Notes under the pieces: model-generated
The model's input: only the letters and a program-made list of their open reading frames with translations
Told to the model about the DNA's origin: nothing
Database searches by the model: none
Shown: one piece after another, positions 10,654 through 22,724 of the stretch
Numbering within the stretch: position 1 is the first letter of the stretch
Layout of the letters: each line of letters opens with the position of its first letter
Position numbers and translations under genes: made by a program
DNA from: Cryptomeria japonica
Lineage: Eukaryota; Streptophyta; Pinopsida; Cupressales; Cupressaceae
Assembly: GCF_030272615.1 (NCBI RefSeq)
Contig: NC_081406.1
Coordinates: 242,723,218 to 242,787,217, forward strand
Length of the DNA stretch: 64,000 bases
Reading direction: 5' to 3'

Positions 10654-12229
10654 TATACTTTCAGGATGTTTGAGAGTGGTTTCAGACCTCCAGGAGTTAT
10701 ATTGCAAAATCTAGTTTTTTGAGGTTTTTCAGTTTCCAGACTTAGTCAAATTTCAGGATCAGGACCTCACTCAAGCCGGACTTGCTTATCCATGTGATCC
10801 CCCGGGCGACACTCAAAATGCAAAGGCTAACTGACAAAACCCTAAAAAAACCTAAAAAGACAAACCCTAAAAAGCAAAAAAAAACAAGGGTCCCCATTTG
10901 CAATGGGGCGATGTGTGAAATGGTCACAACAGGACCCTTACTATTTTTAGTAAGGCAGTTGGATGCACAGTGGATACAATGGTTAACTCCCAGATTCAGT
11001 CGGAATTGAGAAATAATGATTAATGATGGAGTTATAATGTTATAATTATTATTAAAGTTATACTTTGATAATAATTAATTATTAAGTGCATATCATTGAT
11101 AAATTAAGTGGACTTTATTTAAAAGGGAGATTTAATGTTTTAAAAGTATACTTTATAATAAGCGATAAAGTGTTATTTAAAGGGGAGATAGAAGTGTTTA
11201 ATATAGTATACTTTATATTTTAATATTGTGCACCAAAAAGGAGGGAAAAGAAATGACATTAAAGTAAATTAAAGGAGATGAAGACAAATGCAAATTAAAC
11301 ATTATAACAGGGCATTTGGATTTCATTTGGTTCTCGAATCATTTCAACATTTGTCTATTCTGAAGAAGCTTTGGCTTTGAAGAAGAAACCTAGGGTTTCG
11401 CTGTAATTTCAATCTTGGAGAACGTAGCCTCTCTTCGATTGTGCTGGTGGCTTCATACGGAGGTCACATCTAAGCATCAATGGAGTTTATGCAAATTTGA
11501 GTTGATTATCTCAAAGTATTTCAAGGGTATTTAGAGTAAATCAAAAGTTTTTTGTTGGCTGCTACAGTGGCGTGAACAGTAAAGGCTACAATAAAACGCT
11601 ACAATACTTTGGTAATATAGTGAAATTTACACAAGGGTTTCACACTTGATTGAAGGGAAGTTCGTTTTGGCTAGGAGAAGGCACCATTTGTCAAGTAAAG
11701 AGCTGCCACCTCTTCATCGGATATGGGCGCTTATTTACATCAGGTTCTTCACGATTCTTAGATGTAGTTTGCATTGTCATATCAGTCATATTAGCTTGCT
11801 GCTGTAGGTGTGCTTTCATCAGATTTACATATGTTTGTGAGGCCAAGAGTATTGGCTAACCAAATCAGCTTCTATTGAGCCTATGCTTCATATTAATACA
11901 AGGAAAGAGTTGCACATCATTATTTGTCTTTGGGTATTTGGCTGTAGATGCACATTAGTTTACATGCCAAGTGTTTGTGAAAATGCTACTTGGCTGTAGG
12001 TATGCATTTTGCCGAAAAGAGTAAACACGAGTGCATTTCATTGTCCACTTATTGTTAGATCTTTTGACATTCATTTCAAAGAATTTGCATCATTTCTACT
12101 TGATTTTAGAGCATACACAGCAAACTGAAATTCATATCAGCAATCTACAACTTCGCATACAAAGTGTTTGACGATATTACTTAGCCTCTAATCAGCAAAT
12201 TTGGATCAGAATCAGCAAGGGATATTACA

Positions 12230-13145
12230 AAATGCTACAACAAAACTTAAAAGGATGCAACAACAAGAGCACAACACAAAATTTTTACGTGGAAACCCAA
12301 TGTGGGAAAACCATGGTGAGAAATGCTGCTAGGATCTATTTTTCTAATCCGGCCTCACAATCTTTTCTCCAAGTACAATGTTTCAAGGGCTACAACCCTA
12401 AGGAGTCACCAAAGTTCCAAACCCTTATCTATAAGTGTACCAACACTTTCAACTCAAGACTATTAAGCACCAACTCAAATGTTTAGAATAAACTTTCACT
12501 ATTCAGAGAATATCCAAACTTCACTTTTGCATACAGAAATATCAGTCTGTATATTCAGATATATCAATTTGTACTTTATATGACTTGAACAATCTGAAGT
12601 AAATGAACAGAAAAACTGATTGTATTTCAAGTGTTTATTCTGTGCATATTGGATACTGAGCCTTAGAAGAAGATATTTTGAGAATACTAATCAACAACCT
12701 TGTGCTTCTGCAAATCAACCTCAAGAAAAAGAATAACAATAATGATTGATTCCAAGCTTCTGTGCTCTTTTCACCAAGCAAATCTGAATTAACCGTCTTT
12801 ACACAGATTATAGAAACTCTGTTCCAAAAACAAATTACAACAACTCTTGTCTTAATATAAACAGAAATGTTTCAATCTGTGCTTTTCAATAATGTCACTG
12901 TCATAGATAGAAATAATTCTGAACCAATGAATCAAAAGTTTTTCCAAAATCAATAGTAAGATTCAATCTCACCAATACTCTGCATTACATGCAACACCTA
13001 GACATTTGGCCTCTTATATTATCTTCAGATATGCTGTAGATTCTTCACATCAGCCTTGTTACATGTGTGTCAAGCATTACTTATATTTCTTCCAGAAATA
13101 CGTATGTTTCTTTTCTCATTGTTCACATGACAATCCTAATTCTGT
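12230..13145 (-). mobile_element. Degenerate LTR remnant related to the 48707 and 24049 LTRs
   Basis: Bases 12290-12420 contain GTGGAAACCCAATGTGGGAAAACC, then CTAATCCGGCCTCACAAT and repeated ACCAACxC words. The complement of 56640-56730 holds the same order of blocks (AACCCAAGATGGGAAAAACC, CCAATCCAGCCTCACAAT), and 24187-24360 is a weaker match. These correspond to the transcribed R/U5 part of that LTR family, here in minus orientation. I cannot find its ends or a TSD, so the limits are approximate. Confidence 0.5.
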
Positions 13146-13279
13146 TTGAACCCACTATATAACATTTCACATAAGGTGGAAGTTATAGCGTGGTTACAAT
13201 TAGTTGAAAACCAACTACAACCGTTTCAACTTATTTTAGACAAAACCATTCTTTGTTTATTCTTTTGCCAAAAGCATAT

Positions 13280-14889
13280 ATTGTATGTTTTTAACTTTGT
13301 GTTTAAAAAAGCTTTTGACACGGTACCTAGAAGCAAATTGCAGAGTAGAATAGAAGAGTTAGAAATTCCAGTACAATATAGAGCTGCTGTTCATAGATTG
13401 TTTGACCAAGTTTGGGCTGAGATACGAACTAAACAGGGATTATCAGAATGCTTTAAAAGTGACATTGGGGTCAAGCAGGGCTGCCCATTATCTCCTACCC
13501 TATTTGGGTTATACATTGACAAGTTAGAGGAATGGATAGACAAGTTTGGGGGTGGGGGAGTTCATTTAACCAACTATGTAATAAAGCTGCTTCTATATGC
13601 TGATGACCTTATTTTAATAGCAAAAACAACACAAGATTTGAAAGAACACTTGAAGGCTCTAGAACATGTTTGCTAGGAGGTAGGGATGCATGTGAACACT
13701 AGCAAAACCAAGGTCATGATCTTTACCTTGAAGAGAAAGAAGGTCCTTAGAGAATTTGTCTTTGAGGGAAACACCTTACAAATCGTCAATGAATATAAGT
13801 ACCTTGGCCTAAATTTCCACAATAAACTCAGCTGGGAAACATGTAGAGCAAAAAGGATCCAAGGGGGATGGAAAACCTTACACTCACTCCAAAATAGATG
13901 CAGAAGAGCGGAATTAGAGGATTGGAAAACTAAGAAAACTCTTTTTGGGCTTCTTGTGGTGCAGGTGGTATTATACGGATGTGAAGTATGGGGCAGCAGC
14001 ACTTCAACAAGGAAATGGGGACAAATAGAAAGATTACAAAAACATTTAATCAGAACTAGTCTTAAGATTAAATCATTTATCCCATATGAGATTGTTCTAG
14101 TGGAGGCGGGGGCTTTCCCTATTGAGGCATCAACTATGTTTCGGCTGCTAAGTTACTTAAGGAGGTTAGAAAACATGGAGATACATCGCTGGCCAAAAAT
14201 TGCAGCGGGTCAGAAGCTAGACAAAAGAAAAAGCACATGGATGAAACAAAACATTAAATGGATGAATAAATGGAGTGTTAACCTAAAGATTGCCAAAATA
14301 ACAATGGAGAAATAAAAAAATATGTACAAGAAAAATTCAAAGAAAACATGTGGGCAGGTCAAATAAGGTGGAAAAAGGAATACTATATCAAACACTTCAA
14401 TCCTACACATGACTATACACAAAAGAACTACATAAAATGGACATAAAATGGAAGGCAAAAATGTTAATTGCTCAAATAAGGATCAGCTCACATTAACTCG
14501 GATGCGAAACTGGGAGATGGATGATACCCAAAGAGGAGTGGGAAGATAGAAGATGTAGATATTGCACTCAAGGGGCGGTGGAAGATTGAATGGCATTACA
14601 TCATGGAGTGTCCAGCCTACAGTGACATCCAGATTAACTATGTTGAGACACTAAATGTAAACACCTTGAGTAATCTATTTGACGAAGAAAAGATACCAAA
14701 AGTTGCAGATTTCCTAATCAAGTTACACAACAAAAGATCCAAGATGTAGAAGGAGAAAGAGGTTTAACAGTTACAAAATCTCATTTGGGCTTGTGCGGGC
14801 TTTGCATGCCTTCTTTAGCTAGCTATCCGTGGGTTCCATAGTGTGTTTGGCTTCGTGGACATCATTAAAAACATTCATTCATTCATTCA
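13280..14889 (+). mobile_element. 5'-truncated LINE (non-LTR retrotransposon)
   Basis: Reverse transcriptase homology begins abruptly near 13300, and the unit ends at 14889 in a short (CATT)n tail (14872-14889) instead of poly(A). A simple-sequence 3' tail and 5' truncation are usual for target-primed non-LTR elements. After RT comes a C-terminal region ending in a cysteine-rich motif (RRCRYCTQGAVED and MECPAYSD-like segments, about 14545-14620). A stop at 13674 and a frameshift near 14310 inactivate it. TSDs were not identified. Confidence 0.85.
13296..14315 (+). pseudogene. LINE reverse transcriptase (fragment)
   Basis: The frame shows FKKAFDTVPR (RT motif with the first catalytic Asp), then GVKQGCPLSPTLFGLYI and LLLYADDLILIA, the YADD catalytic box. 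It continues with VGMHVNTSKTKVM, EYKYLGLNF and the C-terminal thumb-like region YGCEVWG. An in-frame TAG at 13674-13676 splits it shortly after the YADD box. The N-terminal endonuclease and the RT fingers are missing. The frame closes at 14313, but homologous sequence resumes one base out of register (about 14313-14440). The first 50 codons of the open frame before 13296 look unrelated. Confidence 0.85.
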
Positions 14890-15490
14890 AAGAAAATAGT
14901 TATATTTTGGTTGGTAAATAAGCAGTTGTAACTAAATCACAACCGCCATATGATCTTCGAATACCAAAAACAACTCAAAACACCATACTGGAAATAATGA
15001 GAAGAAGAAATAAAAAATCGAACACAAGCTTAAGTCCTGTCACACCAATTCACACAGTATGTTGTAGAGATAAATGCATCCAAATCCAAGGTAAAATCAT
15101 TATTATTTCTTGATATACTTGTGACTGACATTATCATCGAATGAACAACAAAGAGTGCAACGATAGAGATGAATGATGTGGACATCAATGACAAATTCGA
15201 GGCTAACAAGAACAACATTTTATCACAACAAAACATCATATTTGCATTAATGAGGCAAAAGTGTTGGCTAAGGAGAACAACTATGTAAAGGGACACAAAA
15301 CATCACATGTTCATTAATGAGGCCAAAGTGCTGAGGAGGACTAGTATGCAAAGAGACCCTCAAAGTGGCCATTGAAATTATATAACATGGGAATAATGCC
15401 AATAGAGATGGAGGTTAGACTATTAGGAATACTTGTAGACCTTTGATACACAACCTCTACCTTAAGAAGGATTAAAGTCTTAAGACTTTT
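14890..15490. other. Unannotated spacer with a 66-bp imperfect tandem duplication
   Basis: Two units at about 15230-15296 and 15297-15359 share AAAACATCAxxTxxxCATTAATGAGGC and the following AAAGTGxTG blocks. No other structure is seen between the LINE tail and the next LTR. Confidence 0.55.
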
Positions 15491-17877
15491 TGTAATGTCC
15501 CCTTCTCAGCAATAATCAACTTAGTTGACCGTTAGCCTATTCTGGAGACCCGTAGGTTAGTCGGAAGCAAAAATTAGGGTTTCCTACCTCTGGGAGGATG
15601 TTTTAGCATTTTTGGTGGCTTGCATGTTGAAGTTTGTCAGTTTTGGTTCTGGATTCCTTCTGGGTTTTCAGAAAGTTTCGCAATGATGGTACATGCATAG
15701 CAAGCAGTGGAGTTTGGCAGACTCACTATTTTTAGTAAATGGAGGTGCAGGCATCTTATTTCTCTGGGCTTTTCTAGGTTTTCTTAGAGCTTCACGATGG
15801 TATAACATGCAAATCAATCTGAAGACTTTTTCTGGACTTACTATTTTTAGTAAGTTGCGACGATTGCTTAGAATGTGGTTAAAATCACTTTGGGAACACT
15901 TACTATTTTTAGCAGTATGCTATTTATAGTAAGTACTATTTTTGGCAGTACAATTTTTGGTAGGTTCCTGTGTTCCAACTCAGATGGTTATTTTTAGCAA
16001 TGCAGTTCAGTACTTTGGCTTCAGCTCAACATTGGTAGTTGTCAGTAATTGAAGAAGTTATATTTTAATGGTTAAGCCTTATATTTATTTTATTTAGACT
16101 TGGACGACTTGGAGAGGAGAAATAATATTTTTATCCTAAGTCTATTTGGCGAAATATTTTACCTTCATAATGGGGCGCCAAAATGCAGTTAATTTTTATA
16201 ACTTATGGTTGGACACCTTTGGAGGAAATTCTCATTAAAAAGGTTTATACTTAGTATTATTTTAGCATTGGCTAAAGTTGGTGTCCACTTGAGGGAATAA
16301 TGTATTTGTTGCCAAATAAAATATTATTATTATTCCTTGAGTGATTTGATGAGGGAATGAAATGAAACACAAATTAAAGGAAATTTGAATGTTGCTGTTT
16401 AATCCCATATTGGAGGGAAAGGAAGTTCGATTTGGAGAGGAAGTTATAAATAAGTGCCTTGGCCTTCATTTGAGACCATCCATGAATATTTTAATGAAGT
16501 GTTGCCGAAATGATGTTGGAATGCTTTGAGGAATGCTTACCTCCTAGACTGTATGCTTAGCTTCTCGCTTGAAAGATAGCGACTAGTTGAGATTTGAGAC
16601 TGTTCTTCACTCAGAAGAATGGATGGATTCATTGCAAAGTGTGTGTTCGAGTTTTCTGATTTTTGAGTGTTGTGTGTGTTTTCCAGGTTGCTGGTTTTGG
16701 TGTGGCTGTAGCTTATTTTCATTCATATCTCTCTGTCTTGGTGTCCGCTCATTCTGGATATTTGCTCGTTCTTTCCATCTGTTCTAGGCGATTATTCTTG
16801 TAAGTCTTTAGCACTTAACTTTGTGTCTTCATTTTTATAATGCAAGTTGAATTTCTGCCCTAGCCGTACCATGTTGGGCTGCCTTGGGGTGCGTGCAAAA
16901 ATTCATTTGGGGGTGTTCGATGCATTTTGTTGGTTCTAGCTTAATCGCCTATCTCATATCTTTCATTTGCATCTGTTTGGGGGTCATTTCGTTGAGTGTG
17001 GGCAAAGTTGTGAGTAATTTTGTGAGTTTTGTAGTTGCTGGTCTGTGTTTTTCCCAGTGAGCTGTTTGCATATCAGATTCTGAAAATTGCTAGTGTTGCA
17101 TTCTTGGTGTGGTTGGTCTGTGTTTGTTTTTCGGGAGTGCGAGTTCATTGGTTTCGTGGGAAAGGTACTGGTTATATTGGCAGCTGTTGGACTTGTTATC
17201 AGCACTTGATTTGCCATTCATATTTATCTTGTAATGCTGGTTAATAGCACTAACAGCAAGTTTCTTGATATTTCTTAGTCCCATTGCATAAGAGGAAGAG
17301 GCTGGCTTTGCCGCCTATCTTTTGGACTGCGATATCTCATAATCAGGAAATCCATATTATGCATTGTAAAGCTGATTAGTAGTACTGATAGCTATCTATT
17401 TCTGGATTGTTGCACAGGACCCTTTGAATAAGTGGAAGAGGCTGGCTTGGCTGCCTTTCTCATCTTATTGTAATACTGTCCTCGTGCTGAATAAGCGGTC
17501 GAGTAGATTGTAATTTCATTTTCAATCCTCCCACTGGATAAGTGGTCGAGTGATTGTTGCTCATTTCAGTTTCTTAGATTTTGTAATTGGCTGGTTGCGT
17601 CACCAAATTGCTGTGGAAATCTCTATCACTCGCTGTATAAGCAGAAGGGGCTGGCTTGCTGCCCAGTAATGTAATTTGCATTGAAATTTCCAGTTGATTT
17701 TTAAGCTAACGATCCCCTTATCACCGTATGCTCTCACCTTCCCACATTGGGCTCTTGGTGATTAGAAAGTGGAAGGGTTCCTTTCAGCAGTGTTTGATTA
17801 TCATTTCCTAACCTCAACGGGGGTTTGTGCTGATTGTAATTGGGAAAAATCCAAAAAAAATCAAGGGGGATATTTCA
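15491..17877 (+). mobile_element. Solo LTR, TGTAATGTCCC family (2.39 kb)
   Basis: The left end TGTAATGTCCCC and right end GGGGGATATTTCA form an imperfect terminal inverted repeat. A perfect 5-bp TSD ctttt flanks it (15486-15490 and 17878-17882). A TATA box (tataaata, 16445-16452) marks a U3 of about 950 bp. The early part shares TTAGCCTAT, CGTAGGTTAGT and ACTATTTTTAGTAA with the copy at 6442. The 3' third carries degenerate internal subrepeats (about 17285-17670). No PBS or PPT is adjacent, so it is a solo LTR. It is longer than the two 1.54-kb relatives. Confidence 0.85.
17285..17670. repeat. Degenerate subrepeats in the LTR (ATAAGxGGAAGAGGCTGGC)
   Basis: Copies of ataagNggaagAGGCTGGCTT begin at about 17287, 17427 and 17637, with shorter ataagYGGTCGAG variants at 17492 and 17536. 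They lie in the downstream R/U5 side of the solo LTR. Spacing is irregular (about 45-140 bp). Confidence 0.6.
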
Positions 17878-19047
17878 CTTTTTTTCCCTCTATACCTAGG
17901 ATAATTTTTTTTTCAAAATTATTTTGGTTGGCTCACTTCAAGAGACCTCTTGCATTGGGTATTTAAACTATTATGAATGCAATCCAATTATCACTATAAT
18001 TGAATTTTTTCCTTGAAGAATTAAGTGTTTTGAAACATTCCAAAGAAAAATCACAAAACAGTTTTAGCCAGATATATTCTGGAAATTGGTTTTATATCAA
18101 TCAGGTACCAAACTAGAATACTAGCAACTTTATTAGTAGAATAGGACTAAATAAAGGACATCAGAAATATATTATCTAGGCAAGAGTTTATATTCAGGCA
18201 CCAAGATGATGCCTAGATACCACTTGTAAGCTAATGTAGATAACTGTCACGGTAGTGAGCAGTGAGTCAGTATGGTAGGTTGGCAATATGCCAATTACAT
18301 TTTTTATTTTTTACATTTACTAGCATAAGCCTTCGTCAATATTACCTTGCAAAAATATAGGATGGAAGGAGCCCATGTGTGCCACTTTTAAAAGAGGACC
18401 CCACTAATGAAGTAAGCAGAGTTTGGAGGCTCTTGTCCTGTCCAATGAGATGGATATACAAATGACTTGTGGGATTGGACATGCACAAGTGACAAATAGA
18501 AAAATAGGCTTGATGAGATATAGAATATTGTGAGAGGCATGATAGAAAATATAAAACAATACGAGATGAATACTACTCAAGGTTGGGGTCATAGAAGAAA
18601 GGATATAATCTGTAAGATACAAGTGGGAAGCATATCTCTTTTCTTCCACATGTCTTCTAGAATGTATCGAGGCAATAGAGACGGTGGATTGATGCAAAAG
18701 CAGGTGGGACGTGAAGTCATAGTACTGTACTGTGATCAATATTAAAATACGGTGTTTGCTATCTTTACTTGGATGCAAAAATTGCTTTATATTGGGTTGC
18801 ATTTACAATATCATGTCGCGTAGCGACTGCAAAAATTGAAGATTGATGAGTGTAAAATTGAATTAAATCATGGACATTGTCAACAAACAAAAAACAAAAT
18901 ATTTAGTTAACTGAATCAATTGAGAACATACGACAAATTTTTATCAGGGCATAAAAGGAAACCAAGGTAAAAGGGGTTATCTCTGAAACAAATAAACAAG
19001 AATTTCAAACGAAGGACCCATATGCTCAAACGATAGGAGTAGGATTT
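17878..19047. other. Unannotated intergenic DNA
   Basis: I see no conserved coding sequence, LTR ends or strong repeats in this stretch. Several short open frames on both strands lack recognisable motifs. Confidence 0.5.
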
Positions 19048-19200
19048 TTGCACAAGAAAATAAGGAAATTCGATGGTCCTAGTGCATATACCTGGCTAAG
19101 TCAGATGAAGAATGAATTTCACCTTTATAACATTCATGGGGATCAGAAGATTATTATTGCATCACTAAACATGGAAGTAAGTCCTTCAATTAGTTTCAAA
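19048..19200 (+). pseudogene. Retrotransposon gag-like fragment
   Basis: The frame reads KIRKFDGPSAYTWLSQMKNEF and continues to IIIASLNMEV. F(D/E)G..AYTWLSQM..(F/Y)F is the conserved start of the retrotransposon gag domain in plant Ty3-type elements. Homology stops after about 50 codons and no other part of an element is adjacent, so it is a dead scrap. Confidence 0.6.
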
Positions 19201-19539
19201 TTAAAAACCTATAATAATCATGATTCTGTGGTATGTGGGGCTTTTCCAGTCCCTTCACCAAATGGGTTTCTTTTCTGATAATTTTATTTTGATAAAATAG
19301 ATATTAAATTAATATTGGAGAATATATATAGAAAGGGGTTTGAGAGGAACAAAAGTAGGTCACATTCAATATTTCAAAATAAATCAGCAGTGGCTTACAA
19401 TAATTATGGAGGTCCACTGCAAAAACAGAGAACAATGATACCTTGGACCCAGAAAACAGACCAACTAGATATTACAATGAAGGGGCTGTAAAGAAACATT
19501 TCATACAGTAAATATCAAATGAGAAAAAAAACTAAGATT

Positions 19540-20640
19540 TGTACATAACAGTGTCCAGATTGCATTGTTATACCAACAGCAAGACCATTTGGTTTGCCGC
19601 TGGATAACTTCAAAAAGGAACTACTAATATTATCCATGATCACACACTAGGTGGCTAAGATGTTGGTTACGTAAGATTAACTGAACTGAAAGCATAAAAC
19701 AATTCACTGGTTTAATGGTTGTGATGAATGCACAAGTTGTTGCGGCCTTTTCCCATGTATCTATGTAAACATGAAACTAGAGATAAAGACTAGAAGTTAT
19801 GCATAAATTGTCCAGTCTCCGTTGTTATCCCATCAACAAGACAATTTAGTCTGCCATCTCCCACCCATGCACCCTGCAGAGTCATTGGTAGCAAAGGCAG
19901 ATGGTTCTCGCTCCATAACCACTCCAATCAGATGTACTCTCTCCCTCCCTCCGGGCCTTGAGAGAACAGAACCTTCAGAAATTAGGGGTATTGAGAATTG
20001 TTGGTAGAGCTCCAGCCATATGTACTGATTAAGTTTGGGGGACATGGCCTCAAGATAGCCGTTAAAGGCTAGATTGGATCCCTTTTTCGATAGAAGTTTG
20101 AGACCTGGCCTGCCTCTACTATCATTAATTGTGGGAGGCCCTTAGCTTCAAAATGGAACTACAAATACTATCCATAAGCCCATAGTAGGTGGCTGAGATG
20201 TCGATCCTGTGATGTCAACTGAACTAAAATAATCGTCCTGGCAACCATTCAGCATAAACAATTAACTCTTTTAATAATTGTGATGAACGTACAAGTTGTT
20301 ACAGCCTTTTTCCATTTATCAATGGGTATTTTGCAACCACAAATATCGAACTAGAGATAAAGACTAAGAGTTATACATAAGATTGTCCAGAATTCATTGT
20401 TATACCATCAACAAGACTATTTGATCTGCCATAGGATAACTTCAAAAAGGAACCACAGTAACTGTCAATGACCCCACAGTTGGTGGCCAAGAAATCAGCC
20501 CCGTGAGATCAACTTTACTTAAACAATCATCCTGGGAACTATCAAGCATAAAAAAAGTCACTCTTTAAGGACCATGATGAAAATACAAGTTGCTGAAGCC
20601 GTTTTCCAGATATCTATTTGAATAGTGCATACTTCTATTA
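19540..20640. repeat. Three tandem units of about 265 bp, the middle one interrupted
   Basis: Units start near 19549, 19808 and 20382 at the shared word tgtccagxxtxcxttgttat. They share AAxTTCAAAAAGGAAC, GTAGGTGGCTxAGATG, AACTAGAGATAAAGACTA and related blocks. The middle unit holds an extra stretch of about 290 bp (roughly 19861-20150) absent from the other two. Identity is about 70-75% by eye, so the triplication is old. It has no coding capacity that I can support. Confidence 0.65.
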
Positions 20641-22220
20641 TCCTATAAACATATGAATGCTCTGTCAAGATTTTTAGCTAAGCTGCACTTAATAAAAAAC
20701 TTAAAATCAGGCCAGACTCTTTTCATTTCAGTGGCTACAAATCTTTTATACTCAAATCTTCTTTGTAAGAGACATGTCCAATATCCTAAAAACATGTTCT
20801 AGCTACTGTCTTTCATCATTAAGAATTCATAGAACTTCTCAACATATCACTGAAGTTGTTAGTACAAAACCAAAATCTATGCAAAGAACCCATGAACAAG
20901 TTGTGCCTTTGATTGACCATAATCTTCAACCCTCTGTTATATCACAATTTTCTCCCAAAATCAACTTTGAACAACTCACAGTTAGAGACCAAAACTTCAA
21001 AGACCATTTACTGAAATATAAATTTTGCACTTTGAAGGTTTCAGAGGATCTAGAATGAGAATTAACACATGTGGCCTTTAATAATGACAAGATTTAGTGG
21101 GTATTTTCCTAAACAGAACCTGGGTAGGCTCCCATGAATCAACAGATTGTTCCATTTCCTTATAGAAAATAAAACCCTCAGAGAAGTTTATTTGTGGGAA
21201 AATGAAGCCTTATTATTTTTCTCTAGACATTTTGCTGCAGGAAAATTTTGAGATCTCTTCTGACTTTGGTGATAGATTTATTGAAGACAATTCTTCTATA
21301 ATTTGGACTGGTTGGAGGAGATGGTGGTTGGCAGGAGACCATAGAATTCTTTGAGGTCAGATCTGATCTGGTTTGGGTTGTTGGAAGGTGTGAGGAATAT
21401 GGTAGTGATATTCGAAAGAGCATAGAGTACAAAGTAACTAAGACTTGGGTTTCAAGAGGGATGAAAATGATAGTTTTTTTTTTTTCATAATTAATTTGGT
21501 AGCAGGGAAGGTAAATCTATGCCCCCATGTCACATTTGTGAATGGAGGAACTTGAAGCTCTTTGAACTTATTTTAGACAGTCTGTGGCTTTTGTTGCAGG
21601 GTTTTGAGATGTATGTGAATGTGTTTGTCTGATGAATGTTGATAACTTGATAGTCAAGAAAACTGATTCTTGAGGCTTTTCTCTTAATGAGATTTGTATT
21701 TGGAAACAGACTATTATATTATTGATCCTATTGAGGCAGAGATTCTCATCTTTGCCTCGTTTATGCATGTGGCAGTTTGACTGTCATATGCTGCTTTTCC
21801 AATCTGTGCATGAATTTTGAAGAAGCCTACAGCTTAGTTTACAACTTTACAGTTTAGAAAGTCCAGTCAGATAGATATAAATGCTTCACATTGATGTTGC
21901 ACATTTTGTTTCTTGACTGGTAGGTTACATTAAGGGTTTTATTTGTTTTCTGCGTTCCATAAATATCTAAAAGTGTGAAAATATTTCACATTGAATTTTT
22001 TCTGTGCAGTAAAAGTAGTGAAAGTTTTAGTTTTGTGGAGGAAGTCCAGATGAAGTCACAGACTCCTGTTTACTTCTGATGAAACACTGTTTGTCAGTAT
22101 AGTCTTCTATAATACATTTTACAAAATTTGCCCCATGGGCTTCATGATAAGCATTTTCCTTTCTTTTCTATGATAATAATTATATTGAAACGAATTATTT
22201 TTCCACAATCCATGATAGCT
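20641..22220. other. Unannotated DNA, possible intron or 5' flank of the exon at 22.7 kb
   Basis: No conserved motif is seen. A 94-codon frame at 20774-21058 exists but has no recognisable features. If the exon at 22725 is real, this sequence may be intronic; that is conjecture. Confidence 0.4.
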
Positions 22221-22410
22221 GCTAGTTAATGCTTCTGGTTCTGATTGTGTGTAATTTTTTGTATAAAAAAAATGTTTCGGATCACATTCTGTGATCCATC
22301 ATCAGGATGAAAGAATGCTCAAGAATTAGAATGATAGACTGTTGCAGATCAATACGGAATAAATAGAGATGGAAAAAATTACACAATCAAAACCAGAAGC
22401 ATTAACTAGC
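22221..22410. repeat. Foldback repeat with 38-40 bp arms and an inner perfect hairpin
   Basis: The arms 22221-22260 and 22373-22410 are complementary except for one mismatch and a 2-nt gap. The 112-bp loop contains a second, perfect hairpin (22279-22297, ggatcaca-ttc-tgtgatcc). This resembles a MITE or foldback element. No TSD was recognised. Confidence 0.8.
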
Positions 22411-22724
22411 AATAATTATATTTATTGTGCTGCTGTTATAACTACTGTTATCAACCTGACATGCTAGGGTAGTTGACATTGGGCATTTGCATCCCCCCAT
22501 CCTTCAGGTTTTGATAGACATATGATTTATAACTCTGCCCGTGGTGAACTAATGTAAGACTTACAAGAAGTATGATTTAAAAATTGTCCTTTGTTTTTGA
22601 AGACCTCAATCATGTCTACGAGATTTTTTTTATCAACCTGTGCTGGCACAGGTATCACGTGCCTTCTTATTTTATTTTGTGGTGTGTTACTGTTATGTAC
22701 TTATTACTACTTTATTATGATGCA

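Larger units (their letters stand above)
6686..10931 (-). mobile_element. Nested 4.2-kb LTR insertion carrying the 166-bp hairpin array
   Basis: The ends are TGTTGACGTG on the left and GTCACAACA on the right, giving a short TGTTG/CAACA inverted repeat, and perfect 5-bp TSDs ggacc flank it (6681-6685 and 10932-10936). It sits inside the 6442-12229 LTR. I see no pol, gag, PBS or PPT. The orientation is inferred as minus because the complement of 7549-7541 reads ctatataag, a good TATA box, with a second TATA-like cctatatagg at about 8564-8573. On this reading the hairpin array (8903-10554) lies in U3. It may be a solo LTR or a non-autonomous element. The family is not identified. Confidence 0.75.
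6442..12229 (+). mobile_element. Solo LTR, TGTAATGTCCC family, split by a nested LTR element
   Basis: The left end is TGTAATGTCCCC and the right end is GGGATATTACA, a near-perfect 11-bp terminal inverted repeat. Flanks are agatg (6437-6441) and aaatg (12230-12234), a TSD with one transition. Removing the nested element 6686-10931 and one copy of its TSD leaves 1537 bp, almost exactly the length of the related copy at 57664-59199 (1536 bp). The two sides share with the 15491 copy the motifs TTAGCCTAT, GTAGGxTAGT and ACTATTTTTAGTAA. No PBS, PPT or coding sequence is present, so I read it as a solo LTR left by LTR-LTR recombination. Confidence 0.82.

Noticed and set aside
10830-10880. Telomere-like CCCTAAA words
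   Set aside because: Only scattered, imperfect copies mixed with A-runs; not a telomeric tract.
20774-21058. 94-codon frame
   Set aside because: No recognisable motif or supporting splice signals; within chance length for this AT-rich DNA.
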